A DNA stretch of 64,000 bases from Sipunculus nudus (Eukaryota; Annelida; Sipuncula; Golfingiida; Sipunculidae): positions 70,900,624 through 70,964,623 of the forward strand of contig CM049308.1 of assembly GCA_026874595.1 (NCBI GenBank), given 5' to 3'. Numbering within the stretch: the stretch's first letter is position 1; the number at the start of each line of letters is the position of its first letter. Positions 1-12,678 of the stretch are shown here, piece by piece. The translations under genes were made by a program, and so were the position numbers. The notes beneath the pieces are model-generated. The model had not been told where the DNA came from, made no database searches, and worked only from the letters and a program-made list of their open reading frames with translations.

Positions 1-671
1 TACTAAAGACATCAATGGGATTTTTTTTATGATAAAACACCCTTTCGTTCAGAAAATGCTAAAAAATGCATTCATGTTTCGGTTCATTACAAAAAGAACA
101 ATAATTTCCCGATTAGTGCTTTTCGCTTTACTACAAGAACAAGTACAAACGGTTTAGCCCTTAATTCCGACATGAGACATACGGGTTTTGAGCGCTGTCG
201 AAATTATTTGACGCCGGAAGAACACTCTGGGGATAACCGCGCCCTCATCCGAAAATTGTAGAATTACAAAAAGTACCTAACACCAATAAAATATTGGCTC
301 CCTTCTCCGTATGATGTCACCCCCTAAAGATTCCGATACATACACCTCTGAGCTGATAACATTTTAACATAGAAATAGATAATTTATGATATCTTTTTAA
401 TATATTATTTTAAGCTAATTTAAGTCTGTAGTCCAAAAAATAGCTGACACAGTTAATGGCGTTGAACATTAGTGAATGTTTTGGTACATGTTTGACAGAT
501 TCAGAGTTTATTAAGTTTACTGGTGTCTGCGAATATGTGTGCTTTCGATATCTGATTTTCTTGCAGAAATTATGTTTTTGTACAGGGGCAATACGAAAGT
601 AGCGGAGTAACCATTGGTGGAGACTTTCAAGGATTTATTCTACCAAATATAGGTGTGAAGAAAATTCTTAC
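1..671. other. Intron or flank downstream of the minus-strand exon; no exon recognised
   Basis: On the minus strand this follows the splice donor at 671-670, so at least its right end should be intron. I looked for an acceptor followed by the rest of a membrane helix in the required phase and found none; the next exon probably lies outside the window. Reading past the donor gives only about ten more codons before a stop. Confidence 0.4.
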
Positions 672-2064
672 CGAAACAGATGTTGACGAACACAACGATC
701 AGAGAGAAGATAAGGTGTGGGTTTGGTTTATTCATCGCGGACGGAGGCGGTGCGAACACAGATGGCGCCATGGAATACCCAGTGCGCGCAGTAGCGTACG
801 ACGACACAGAGGGCGCTCCAGGTCTGTAACCATACATCATGCCCGGCGGAAAGTCGGGTGGCGTCCTGCGATACAACATGGCGTCACTCAGTTCGCTAGG
901 ACTCGGTGTAGGACCGTAGGGGTTATAAGGTGGGTGCCCACCCATAGGGTACATAGGGTATCCGGATGGCACCCCCTGTGGCGGCATGTTATTTGGATCC
1001 ATCATTGGAACAGGGGATTCGTGCAATCTTTGATATTGCCCGTGGGGTGCACCAGGTGGCGGGTATTGCATATGCCCCGGAGCCGGCTGTTGAACTGTTG
1101 GCTCCATCTGCTGGTTGTATTGGTCACCTGGGGGCACATTCATCGCGATGACATCGTCCACATTTGTTTCAACACGTGACCCTGTGTCTGTAAATGGTTG
1201 GTTAGACGCTGGGATATACCTAACTGCTGGCTGACTGTGATATGCCAGTGATTGGGTGTTATTCTCGGGCGGTCTTTGGTATTCCGACGGTTGTTGCAAC
1301 CTAATTTCCGGTACAGACCCTAGTGGTGGCAGAGAGGGACCATGTCCCTTTTCTATAGAGTCTGATTCTTTTTGTTGATTTTCCGAGAGCGTCCTTGGAA
1401 CCATTGTGTCAGAACTCCCTGAGTTTGAACCATTTTGTACAGTTTTTCTGGGAGCTGCAATTGGGTGTTTATTTATAACATCACCAGTCCTAGATAAACT
1501 GTTATTCTGAGGGTTGGCAGTGTCAGAGCTGTCAAGTTTTGTACCAGGGTGCACTCTTGGTTTTTGTTCAAGTAATCGCTCTTTCTCTGGGGGTAGCTCC
1601 CCCTGTCGGCCGTTTAGATTAGTTCTTTTTGTCGCATTTTCGTTCACAACATTGTCCCGCTTTAGCTGGGGAGCTGACGGCGTATCAGAAAAGTGAGATG
1701 TGTCTTGGTTCCGTAGCAACGACTCATGATCATCATCCGAATAATCCGAATCCGTATAATCATCAGACAAATCGTCCGGATCAAAGTAATGAGCGTTAGG
1801 GTCAATGGTCACAATTTCGATACCTTCCACAGCGTACTTCTTGTTTCCGGTGACCTTGGCCTTCCATTCTTTGTCCCTCTCGCTCTCCTCTACTAGAGGC
1901 GTCTGTTCAGTTCTTGTCTCCTCGTCCAGTAAACATTCCCCGTCCGATACATAGGTTATCCTATTAACAGAGTCGTTCCAGCTTAGTGTTTTACTTTTGC
2001 TCCGTTTGAGTGCTGATGTCTTGGCTCCCCGGCCATTGTCCTCTCCAGACATTCTTGGCATGAG
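672..2064 (-). CDS. Large exon of a proline-rich membrane protein, possibly CD225/dispanin-like (gene incomplete)
   Basis: The reading frame opens just after an acceptor (TTTTCAG, ending at 2065). The first ATG is at 2061 and the frame runs 463 codons to a consensus donor (G|GTAAGA) after 672, leaving phase 1. Visible parts in order: a basic Ser/Lys N-terminus; a very acidic Asp/Ser stretch around residues 92-112; a long polar, disordered-looking middle; a Pro/Tyr/Met/Gly-rich segment at about 310-445; and a hydrophobic run (HLIFSLIVVFVNICF) at about 449-463 that looks like the first half of a membrane helix cut by the intron. Long proline-rich N-termini before a membrane helix are known in CD225/dispanin (PRRT, SynDIG-type) proteins. 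That family call is inference; only the architecture is seen. The 3' exon(s) are not in the window and a 5' exon is uncertain. An alternative is that this is a tail exon of the claudin-like gene upstream, but that gene has its own in-frame stop. Confidence 0.6.
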
Positions 2065-2834
2065 CTGAAAATGGATTAAGACAGTTATTCACTATATGAT
2101 GAAAACAGGTGATCGAAATAAGACCATACCAAAAAAAAAATACCTAACTTCTTCTACGTTCTCCGGAAACAATCTAACGGAGGAAAGTCTTTTTCAATTT
2201 ACCGGACGAGAAAATGTATACTTAAAGTTTCAGTAAATTCCAGTTACTGCAGGGATATAAAGTGAGAGACGATTCTAGAAATCGTTACTATGAACAACAG
2301 AGTTTAATCGATTTTCAATGACAGCGTTATAAAGAAAACTTTTGCATTATTGATACATGCAGGTAATGATTTCTATGAAAAGAATTTGAGGAATTAAGAA
2401 AAAGCAAGTATATAGAAACATTAATTCTGAAGACCTGGCACACATTCTTAAAAAAAAGATGTGGCTGCGTTGGAAATAAAATGGACATTCCGTATATTAA
2501 CAGTTTGTTTGGTCTAAACTAATTTCTGCTAACCTAGCAAAGCTTTTGTGCAGTCTTAGTATGTGGCTGCGTTAGACGTTTGCGTTACTGTTATGATATA
2601 TATGTGTAATCATGTAACAGTTGACGATATTTATTGCATTCTCTGCATTTCTGGAAGAAAACTGCGTTGTAAATAATAAATTTAAATAGATTATAATCAT
2701 CTTTAAAAAATAAAAAAAAATAAAAAATCAATGTAGTCTTTCACAACAAGCCTGTCAAGTCATAAACTATAGTCCCTAATATTTTATGTATGGTCATACA
2801 TTGGGTCTTGTCTTATCTAGAATATAATGAAAGG

Positions 2835-2851
2835 ATATATATATATATATT

Positions 2852-2910
<59 letters not shown>
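2835..2910. repeat. (TA)n microsatellite
   Basis: About 76 bp of nearly pure TA dinucleotide with one interruption near 2850-2860. Confidence 0.95.
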
Positions 2911-2913
<3 letters not shown>

Positions 2914-3242
2914 CAATTGCAAAGTTAATATATAAATATACCGGTAGCTCTGCATTTGTGTTTGAACCCATTCTTTATATTTAACTGGCGTTTTGTTGCT
3001 CTTTAATCAACAACGCCATGCCTAGAGACAATGACGTGAAAATATCGATTCTTCTTTGCATCACAGTTTGATATTCTGATGGAAAATATCCACTCACGCG
3101 TCGTTGAAACGTATGAAATAAATATTGCATGTGTAACATGTCGCTTTGACCTATGCCTTTGTCCCGTCTAAAAAACCTTAGATCGACCTTGAATGAAGGT
3201 TTTATGATGAGTCATCTTCAGCGAAGGCAACGTAGGGCCGCC

Positions 3243-3256
3243 GTTACCATGGCAAC
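3243..3256. promoter_or_regulatory. Perfect RFX X-box motif
   Basis: GTTACCATGGCAAC is a perfect palindrome matching the RFX/DAF-19 X-box (GTNRCC, 0-3 bases, RGYAAC). It lies about 1.2 kb upstream, in transcript sense, of the minus-strand exon at 672-2064. Its position relative to a real start site is unknown. Confidence 0.45.
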
Positions 3257-3720
3257 GTGATTGTTTGCTTTGCTGAGAAGCAAATATCCTGCAATCACCT
3301 TTAAATTAAACGTGAATAATGCCATAAAGATCAAATATTTGATTCACTTTGTAGCTGAATGAATAAGTCGGGATTCAATGTACAAATCACTCCATATCGA
3401 CCATATTTAGTTGGCATACATATTAGATTACCTCCATTTTATTAATGATACGTTAAACTGAACTGTTTTGTGGAAGATTTTTAAAAAGATATTAATAGAA
3501 TGCATTGCTTTATTAATTTATATATAAACCAGCTCAAAGTATATTTAAATGTAAAGTTTGTTCCGAAATGCTTCTCCTTGACCTGATGCATGATGTGCTA
3601 GCTCTGTAACCATGACAATGTGAACCAGTCTCATAATTAATCCGCGCGTGGCGTGCTCACAAACTAATCATATTATACTGCAATCACCCTTTCAAAACAT
3701 CATTTGAAAGAGCACCTGGG

Positions 3721-3721
<1 letters not shown>

Positions 3722-3771
<50 letters not shown>
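3722..3771. repeat. (TA)n microsatellite
   Basis: About 50 bp of uninterrupted TA. Confidence 0.95.
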
Positions 3772-3777
<6 letters not shown>

Positions 3778-5616
3778 AGGAATTAGGGGTAAATCCCTAT
3801 TTTACCAAACCTTGGTTTAACCAGATATACCAGATCTGATAGATACAAGATCTGATTCTGATAAGAGTCATTGGTTATCGAGAGGATTGCTCAATGCTCC
3901 TTTGCTTTTAATTTTTCTTTTTCTTTGGGGGGGGGGGGGGTTATTAGGGAGTGGGCGTGGGGGGTATAGCTCACAGTCTTTGAAGCAATTTCAATGTTGA
4001 TATAACTTATTTCTATGACGCTCATTAGAGCTTTGATACATTTCGCAAAAGTTTAATACATTAACGAGAAGAGAAAAATGCAAGAATCTTGTTTAATGCA
4101 ATGGACGCACAGTCAGACACACCAGAATCGTCTGATTCATTACCAATTTTATTGAGGGTGCACAGGTATAACAGTAGAAGACCGCGAGCGATCTGGTTCC
4201 ATCGGTCTTAGGGTAGAGTACAAGCTACAGTTTTTAAGTTTGCATTAAGTTTGCACATTGCGGTAAAAAACTAGACCCGTCTCTGACAAAGAATTTTTAT
4301 TTTACCGTAATTAGGAAATATAATCTTGACATTTTTCTCCGGTTTAACAATATACACTCTCAGATATGCACGATCTCTGAGGGCCTTGCACTTTATTCTT
4401 ATTTGAGAACGTCAGGTTAATAATAAGCAGATAGGTGACGCTGATAAGACGCATGTATTTACACCTTAAGTACGCTTTAAAAATCCACGAGAAAATTTAC
4501 AACAGCATTCAGTTGACAAGTAATACCAACGACGACGAGTCCTACAGTGTCTTAATGGCTATTAAAACTGCCCTCAGTGGTATAAAAACGCAGAAATATA
4601 CTGGTTGTACAAACTAGTACCACCAAGTTAGGCGACTTTTATTAATACTTGAGCGACTTGTTATCTAAACTTTTCCTTTCCAGTTATTTAACACAGATTA
4701 TCTTAGATTTATGTCAGAATATGTATATCTTGGGGGAGGGGTGGGGGTCTTTATTTCTCTTAACTGTCATGGTTAATCTGATAACTAAAAATATATATTT
4801 TGATTTTAAAAAATATCGAAAATGTGTGATTATATACACAGCTCTAGCTGAAGCACGAACTTAGGATCTCAAGTCCAGGGTCATGTGCGTGTCACTATGG
4901 TATCAATTATGATATTACAAAAGTAAGAATCGTTTGAAAGAGGACAAGGGACATGTCCCCCTATATCAAGCTATCATGTACCCCCTCACTCTTGCAAGGG
5001 GGGTGGGGGTGGAGGGACATGAGACCCTTTGGCACCCACACTTTTTCGGGGTAAAACACATAATTTAAACAAAGAAATTTCGAAATAATTATGCAATTTA
5101 CTCCATGATGTTTAATATTTTGATCAATCAAGTTTTAATTATGCATCGCATATTTAGAACATTTAGTATATGTAGGATGGAGGGCATCAGTTGTATGTGG
5201 TTGAATATTAGTACATGGGGATAATTTAAATAAAATTTAACATATGAAAAACAAAGGGCTCATCATTGAGTAAAAGAATATTTTATGTAATATAAATTTA
5301 TATATATTCATATGACAAACGTAGGGCAGTGGAGAAAATTATAATATTCTGGAAGGAGCGGGGACTTTTAATTCTGTTCTTTCTTATGATAGAGGTTGCG
5401 GGTGGGGGGGGGGGGAGGGGGGGGGGGGTAGAGTTCCAGAGTATAGCAACAGTTCCTGTCCTTGGATTATCCCCCTCATAGTGAACATGTTAATGATCTT
5501 GTTACTGTTTATATTTACCTAAATTTCTAAAGGGGTGTTCCCAGGCGGGCGTATATGCGTGATAAATCGCTAATATGATTTAGTAACTGCATGGGGTGTT
5601 GCCATGTGTCCTTTAG

Positions 5617-5618
<2 letters not shown>

Positions 5619-5690
<72 letters not shown>
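5619..5690. repeat. (TA)n microsatellite
   Basis: About 72 bp of uninterrupted TA. It gives Tyr-Ile open frames on both strands, which are not genes. Confidence 0.95.
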
Positions 5691-5691
<1 letters not shown>

Positions 5692-7050
5692 GTAAGTGCG
5701 TAAAAATCGCCACAGGATTAATTATTTGGATTTTATATATAAACACGAACAGTTTTAAGAACAATCCATATATTGTCCATTATTGCAACCCGGGTAATAA
5801 CTGGTATTAACCGCTGGCCATATTACCCGCCCAACCCTGCTTCTACCAAACCCAGACATAGTTCGGTCTCTGCGATGGTTCCTTAGGGAAATTAAATTTA
5901 AAAGAATAACTTCCATATTTTTATTATATCCCTGTTGTCACAATTAAACACTTTAAACGATGTCAATTCAATTTCCATCCCATGAACACATAAATTTAAG
6001 CAATAAAATTTCAAACTCGGAAGCAATTGACGAAATTGGGTTTTTATTAAAGGTTAAAAAGGAAAATGCATGTCCTATTGAACTGCATTCTGTAGATCAC
6101 GCCAAATAGCCTTATTTGAAATATACGCTCTCTCCTGGTCATCTTTACACTAACCACTGGGACTGCTTCATCGCTCCCACGGCCCCAATGAACGGTGTCC
6201 GTAATTAGGATAAATTTTATATTTTCCATGTTTAATTCATGTTTTTTTTAAACTGTTTATGCATTTTATTAGAATTATAATTTTTTATATTTCGACTTTT
6301 GGTACAATTTGGGAATTATTTTATATTACTATATATACATGATGAAAGAGCTAGAAAAGTAATGTATCCACAAAGTGATGTATTTCTTAAGAAGTGTGAA
6401 TAGTCCTGAAATGACGAATTCCCTTTAGCAAGGGCAACCCAACTGCAGAAGAGTTTAATTTTATTTATTTTTTTTTTTAACATTTGAAAAAGATAAAATA
6501 TTTTTTTTTAACATTAGAAACAAATGAAAACATTAACGTGAGAAATCTCAAATAAGCATTGTTATAAAACCCCCCGTTTTCACGTTGTGTGACTGTAGAT
6601 CCCTTAAATGTTTGAGAGCATATAGAATATATATTATAAGTATACACCTTGCATAAATGCTGGACCCAAAAGTCTGTAAATCAATAGATAAATAAGTGAG
6701 AGCAGCATTTGCATTTACACTTTCAAATACTGCAACTGAAAAAAAAACTTTCACTTTTTTCCAAATCAGGGCTATCTATCATAGACAAGTTCAGCTATGC
6801 ATGCACTGTGATCCATGCATGGGTCCCTTGCTTTATGAATGGGCATAAACCGTCGATGTTAATTGCTGAATTTTTCTCAGTCCCTTTGCATGTTACATGT
6901 ATACATAATGCAACATTTTCAAGATCTCATAGAAAGGAGACACATGTTTGCAAAATAATATTAATAATCATCAGTATTATCTTATAGTTATTATCATTAT
7001 CTTTTATTATTATAATCAAATTTTTAACATCATTTGGATATAATTCTATA

Positions 7051-7103
7051 CAATAATAATAATAATAATAACAACACTAATAATAATTTATTAATATTAT
7101 TGA

Positions 7104-7143
<40 letters not shown>
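7051..7143. repeat. Facing (AAT)n / (ATT)n trinucleotide arrays
   Basis: An AAT run (7051-7089) is followed after a short gap by a longer ATT run (to 7143). The two halves are reverse complements, so the site can fold as a hairpin. Confidence 0.9.
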
Positions 7144-7540
7144 GTTACTTATATACTTATAAATATATACATGCATAATATGCTTTATATTTGTCACAGG
7201 TAAGCGTTAAGAAAACACAAATTGCATGTGGGTATAAATGACATAAGACACATACAGCGGACTATGAATTAACTACCATAGGTGTGCAGTCTAACCTGTT
7301 GGTATGCTGGTTTGAATACTTGCGTGTTATCACTGGCCCCATGGGCTTCCTTAAATAATACGTCCACACCTGTGTACCCGAGTAATCAAGGTACGGGCCG
7401 ACATAAATACATATGGCCTAAATAGTGACCCAACCTAGATGGATGTATTAATCACTAACTGCAATGTCCCCGCACAGCCTTTCCCAAGGGGAATTTCTCC
7501 AGGTAACTAAAAATACACTATTTTTATAAATATATCTTAC

Positions 7541-7681
7541 CTGGTATGGTCAAATGGTGATGGGAGCAGGCAATCTGTGTTGTAATATTCCAAAATTGTG
7601 GGAGAAATTATTTCAAAATTTACGTAAGCAGACGACATGTGTTATGACGGAAGTGGAGCGCTGGTTCGCATAGCTCTTACC
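7541..7681 (-). other. Candidate minus-strand splice donors (possible 5' exon)
   Basis: Two strong donor matches on the minus strand, CCAG|GTAAGATA (exon end 7541) and CAAG|GTAAGAG (exon end 7681), lie 140 bp apart in DNA that is less AT-rich than its surroundings. One could end a non-coding first exon of the gene whose coding exon is at 672-2064. No open frame supports it. Confidence 0.2.
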
Positions 7682-10600
7682 TTGTGATATATACACACTG
7701 ACTGAGCATCGCTCCAGGTATGTAGGGCATCGACAAAGGGCTGACGCGGTGCGCCCCATATATGGCCTGTCTCACGTGAAGGCGTGTTTACCGCACTACG
7801 CTCGAGTAATCATTGATAGAGTGAGGGCGTACGTAGTTATTAACATAGCAAAAATTCAAAACATGTTTTGAAGCCGAATTCATGGGTTTGTAACAAGCTA
7901 GATATGGCTGAATAAAACTTGATTATCGCATGGGTAATTGGATATGCAATTTTTGCGTCCTCATGAGCTTTTTGGATGCACTTTTGCGGACATTAATACT
8001 ATATTTAGCATTTACAGTCAAAATAAAACATGAGGTTTTATAGCCAGTCATTGAGATGGAGTGAAAATCTAGGAATAAAATGTTTACGGATTTTCTTAAA
8101 GAATTTACTTATTATCTACATCAACTAATAAATAGAGAAAGAAAACGAAAACACGGTGACAGCATAAAATATAAAATATATGAAGACAAATTCCCTAGGG
8201 ATATATTTCTCTCATTTCTCTAAAGAAAATTTACCTTTTTACATTGATTATGCATCGCCTCGTCCTGCATGACAACAAGAGCTAACATGGTACACTTAAA
8301 TGTTCTCTGAACAATGGTCCATTTCCACCACCCTTCACCCGGCAGTCGTTTCTATACGTAAAACGATTCTCTTCCAGCCAATATTTATAGGATGGCCTGG
8401 ACTACTTGTCTGAACTTTAAAACTTCCAAATTCCAAAATTGTCACATTCACGATAAGCTCTTTTCTGTATTGCACATACATGCGCATACTTACAAGGTAT
8501 TGCTTCTTCCATGAAGTCCTTACCACAAAGATAAAAAATCGTTGCATGTGCATGCGATTTGCATTGTTGCAATTCAGATCCAACATATTTTAACGGAAAA
8601 CATTACCCCCCCCCCCCCCTTTATACATGTAAACCTGCGCCGCTGGTGTAATAAGATGCCCCATTGCATTATCAGGAAAGGATTTCTTTACCCATAATCC
8701 CTAACCCTAACTCTTGAAAGTACGATTCTGCGCAATGTGCATGTGATTTTAAGGAGCATTTGTGACACTGTCACACTCCCAAATTTATCGCAGACATAAA
8801 GGGTTCAAGCTTAAGTTCCCGGGTGATTCCACTTGGTTATTTGTCCCTATTTTTGTCTAAATGACAGGTTTCATTAAGAATTTGGCACATGATTTTGGCT
8901 AGTAGTGGGCCGATCATCGAGTTCTTTCGAAAGTCAGTCGGTTTGCTAGCACTTTCAAGCGCTTGATTAGCAAAGGCAACTATCGATTACATCATACTCA
9001 TGATTGTTTTTACCAGAATGTCTTTAAGTTATAGGCAAAAATTACTCTTTTATTATTTACAACATTCCACGCTTCATATAATGAGTTTTCTTACGAGTTG
9101 TTCATTGCAAAATATGGACGGTGAGGGGTTTAAATGCTCCTTAAGGCTCAGGTCTATTCAAATTTTCAAGATTCTCTTAGAAATAATCTCCTCAACTGAT
9201 GTCAGGTGCCGCTGCCGCACGAGTAATTATATTTTTAACTTTATATTACTTATTTTCGAATTTTTACCAAATATTATATGGGTCTGTAATTTTTCTGGCA
9301 GGCCTGTGAAACCAGTATGCATATTGGCAGTCATCATAATCGTTATAAAATGTCAGTCCTGGTGGTAAAGTTAAAATGATACGCGGGAGTATTCATTGAG
9401 GGCCAGCAAGTAGATGTCCTGGACTGCGGTTTAATTCTTGATTGAAATAATTAATTGAAATGAAACTTTGAACAGCATATCTTAGTGATATAAGGAAAAT
9501 ATAAAAAAGGCAAAAACATCTTTTCGTCAGGTAGAATTACTAAGACAGGCCGGCTGGGTTAAGAGAGTACAGTTTCACACATATTTGCACATTTCTTTAT
9601 ATTTGTCTGAACCGATTAATAATCGATCATCGATCGGTTTGCCCAAATTAATAAATTTACATTGTCAAATATACGTTTGTTTGTATGTATTTTTTTGGGG
9701 GGGGGATTAAATAAACTTTGACAATGATTTATAAATCTTTATCTTTGTTTTGGAAAGCAAGCATCAAACATCTCTAACATTATCAATGAACGTGTTTGGT
9801 AAAAGGACAACGAAAATAATCATTAACTTGCCCACACGTCTCCGCATATACAGTGGTTTCCATTGTGGCCTTTTTGCATAGGTGGGATGCTGGCTTAAAA
9901 AATGCGTCAGCGACAAGAACATTTAATTTGAAAAGTACACAGTGGTATCATTATACGCAAAGAAACGTATGTAACGTCAACAAAACGTTACATTAAGAAA
10001 TTAATTACCCTGGGTCCTAGGTAATTCTAGGAATTAGTTGGTCTTGTTTATTTTGTTTGTGGTTGGTTGCGGGAGGCCACTAGTAATTATCTTCTTTCTG
10101 CGTCATGTAATCCCAAGCCGTGTTCATTAAGCCTCCCCCGTACATGTGACTAATAGGCCCTTGCATGGGACCGGGTCCACTGATATGTATCAATTTCTTT
10201 GTCACTCAAATAAATACTGCTACTTTCATAAAGGGGTTGATGAGTATATTTCTATACCGATACAGTTGTCTAAAAAAGTATTCTATTTCGATCATGCCAG
10301 AGTAAAAAATCACCTAGGGGAGCAAAACTATCGATTTAATTTTTTTCCTTCTTCTTTTCATGCTCCTTCACTTGTGTGAGCTTGATCTTCAAAACTACAT
10401 TGATTTCAAAACTACATTTGACAAACTGATTTCCCAAAAACCTAACCCTTAAGCAGATTAATATTCCCTGTGGAGAAAATTGACGTTATCTGAATGACGT
10501 TGTATACGGCGGATTTGGATTTTTTGGGGACAATTTACATAACAATCGGTCGGAATATATTGAATTACAAATAGGTTAATTTGTTCCTCCAATACCATTT

Positions 10601-11433
10601 TTTTATTATCCAATCATCGATTTTTGGGAAAAAAGCCAAATTAAATGATTTCATATAAAACCATGCCTTTGAAATTGCGTTCACCTTTCCCTGTTATATC
10701 ACTTTAATAAACAAAATGTGCAGTTTAGGTTAATACTTTTTTTATTATTTTTAAAAAATAAGAAACTTTATACAAAATATATCCTCTAATATACAATATT
10801 TGGATTTGCACATGAAGGGTTTCGGTTATACGCCAAAAAACTGCATAAAGGTCGGTCGAGACATTTGATTACACCAAATCAATTATTGTTCTGTTCAAGT
10901 TTTTTGGAACATTTAAGGCGCATCATGGATTTATATATTTTATTTTCTCCTACCCATTTATCATTGTGAAACTGAAAACCAGTTAAGTTTCATCCCAAAT
11001 CGATAGATGTTGCTTTTAATTAATATAACTAAGACTGGCTAAACTGTAACATGCATAAAGATAATTTGCATATAAATAGATAAGACAATAGTTCATTCCA
11101 AACCCTTTACATACCGTATATTTTATTAACAGAATCTTATTGTTTGTTGATGCCCTAGGAACAACTGAACATTTTGTAGTGTATGTCTCTTTTAGCCTAT
11201 ATAAGCGCTGAAAACAATGGGGGCCGACCGTTAAAAATCTCACAGCTCTTCCGTTGAGAATTAAAATCACCAACTCCCGGCTTTGAGTCCTGTTCTCCAC
11301 ACTTAGACCTCAGAAGCCGGTCAAGTGACGCAAAACTGCTGGTAACAAGGTAAAAGACGTTAAAAGTTTTACTGAAGAAAAAAAGGAACTGTTCACGCAA
11401 TAATTTAAAACAGAATGTTCCAATGTCCATGCA
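7682..11433. other. Intergenic, nothing recognised
   Basis: AT-rich DNA with short poly-C/poly-G tracts (8608-8620, 9692-9702). The longest open frames (9000-9368, 8335-8586) have no recognisable domain, splice signals or codon pattern. Confidence 0.4.
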
Positions 11434-11888
11434 TTTTTTAGTCTTGTATGAAACAAGTGTTAAAGAAAAACCAAAAAAAAAAAAAAAAAAAAAAAAATAA
11501 AGACAATAGTTGTCAGATTTAAATTCTCTTTGAATTAAAATGTGTTAAAAAAACGAATGTTCATTAATCAACTCTATTTATTGAAATATAACCACACAAA
11601 ACGTCCGCTTATTTAGCGAATATCGTGCATATATAGAATAATTATGTAAATACAGTTACCTGTATGGTAAAATACCTGTATTTTTTAGCCTTGTATGAAA
11701 CAAGTGTTAAAGGAAAACAAAAAAAAATAGTTGTAAGATTTTAATTATCTTTGAATTAAAATGTGTTAAAAAACGAATGTTCATTAATCAACTCTATTTA
11801 TTGAAATATAACCACACAAATTGTCTGCTTATTTAGCGAATATCGTGCATATATAGAATAATTATGTAAATACAATTACCTGTATGCT
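11434..11888. repeat. 247-bp tandem duplication (2 copies)
   Basis: Copies begin at 11434 and 11681 with the same TTTTTTAG(T/C)CTTGTATGAAAC start and match closely to ...AATTACCTGTATG. They differ in the length of an A-rich tract (11471-11497 in the first) and in scattered substitutions. The pair lies just downstream of the claudin-like stop codon, so it may overlap the 3' UTR or its immediate flank. Minus-strand AATAAA signals occur at 11888-11893 and, one per copy, at 11797-11802 and 11577-11582. Confidence 0.85.
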
Positions 11889-12110
11889 TTTATTAGGTGA
11901 TGCAATATTATTATAGTATGGTCCTACCCGTTTTGTGTACGGTAATAATTATACATGAAAAAATAAGAATTCAACTCACGTAGACCATAGTATGACCTTG
12001 AAGTTCAATTATATGATAGTTCTTGGTGTCATATTTATAAAAGAATGATATTGTCCATGTTCATATTAAGTATACATTTTAACAATAATCACGTTTTAAA
12101 GCTGCTTCTC

Positions 12111-12295
12111 TTAGGGAGGTATATTGATAAGACCAACGGCAGTCCTCCAGCCGCTGAAACAGCAGCCCGCTGCCAGCAGACAGCACAAAATATGTACCAC
12201 AGCCGAGTAAAACGCCAAGCCGAGGGCGCCATCTAGCGATCTTGTCGTTGTTACGTTGTAGGACCACACGATCACTGCACTCATACTGAAGAGCG
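12111..12295 (-). CDS. Claudin/PMP22-like four-helix membrane protein, exon 3 (C-terminus)
   Basis: The exon follows the acceptor TTTATTTTAG (ending at 12296) and completes a codon split in phase 1, exactly matching exon 2. It codes residues 123-183. The first part finishes helix 3 (AALFSMSAVIVW), followed by a short loop with a likely N-glycosylation site (NVT), helix 4 (LGLAFYSAVVHILCCLLAAGCCF) and a short cytoplasmic end, GWRTAVGLINIPP, then TAA. No C-terminal Tyr-Val PDZ-binding motif is seen, unlike classical vertebrate claudins. No strong donor lies before the stop, so I take this as the last coding exon. AATAAA signals follow from 11893 downward. Confidence 0.85.
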
Positions 12296-12519
12296 CTAAA
12301 ATAAACAAAAAATAAAACCATGTAACTTGATAATGAGTTTATACTACATTAAATGCATAATTTTTTGGGAATTAACGACCTTAAGTGACATTAAGCTTTT
12401 ATATTAAATTATAATGGAATCTGCATTTTACAAAAAAATAATATTCATTTACATTGGAGCAATATCTCTGTAAAATGAGGTTTCATTCCCCAGCTTGGGA
12501 AAATTCGAGAAGTTTGAGA

Positions 12520-12520
12520 A

Positions 12521-12574
<54 letters not shown>

Positions 12575-12638
12575 TATAATAATAATAATAATAATGATAT
12601 TAATAATAATAATAATTATTATTATAAAATTATTATTA

Positions 12639-12669
<31 letters not shown>

Positions 12670-12678
12670 CATCATCAT
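12520..12678. repeat. Facing (AAT)n / (ATT)n arrays
   Basis: A long AAT run (12520-12596) is followed by mixed AAT/ATT and then a long ATT run ending in ATC repeats. It lies in intron 2 of the claudin-like gene and gives poly-Ile and poly-Asn frames that are not genes. Confidence 0.93.

Larger units (their letters stand above)
2065..7540. other. Intergenic/intron sequence, no gene found
   Basis: AT-rich DNA between the exon at 672-2064 and candidate upstream exon sites. It holds three TA microsatellites, an X-box at 3243-3256, an AAT/ATT array and poly-G runs at 3937-3951 and 5404-5428. A weak minus-strand donor (TTAG|GTATTT) near 2149 could give an 84-bp intron in a 5' UTR. The open frames here are short and none looks like protein. 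Confidence 0.4.

Noticed and set aside
655-1179. 174-codon plus-strand frame
   Set aside because: Lies antisense to the well-supported proline-rich exon, with biased Arg/His/Trp composition typical of a shadow frame.
5570-5810. Tyr-Ile repeat frames (also at 26912-27175, 46208-46495, 60385-60678)
   Set aside because: Products of TA microsatellites.
12111-12135. A splice donor joining the claudin-like exon 3 to the exon at 2064
   Set aside because: Only weak GT sites precede the in-frame stop, and the exon at 2064 has its own ATG three bases from the acceptor; kept as separate genes.
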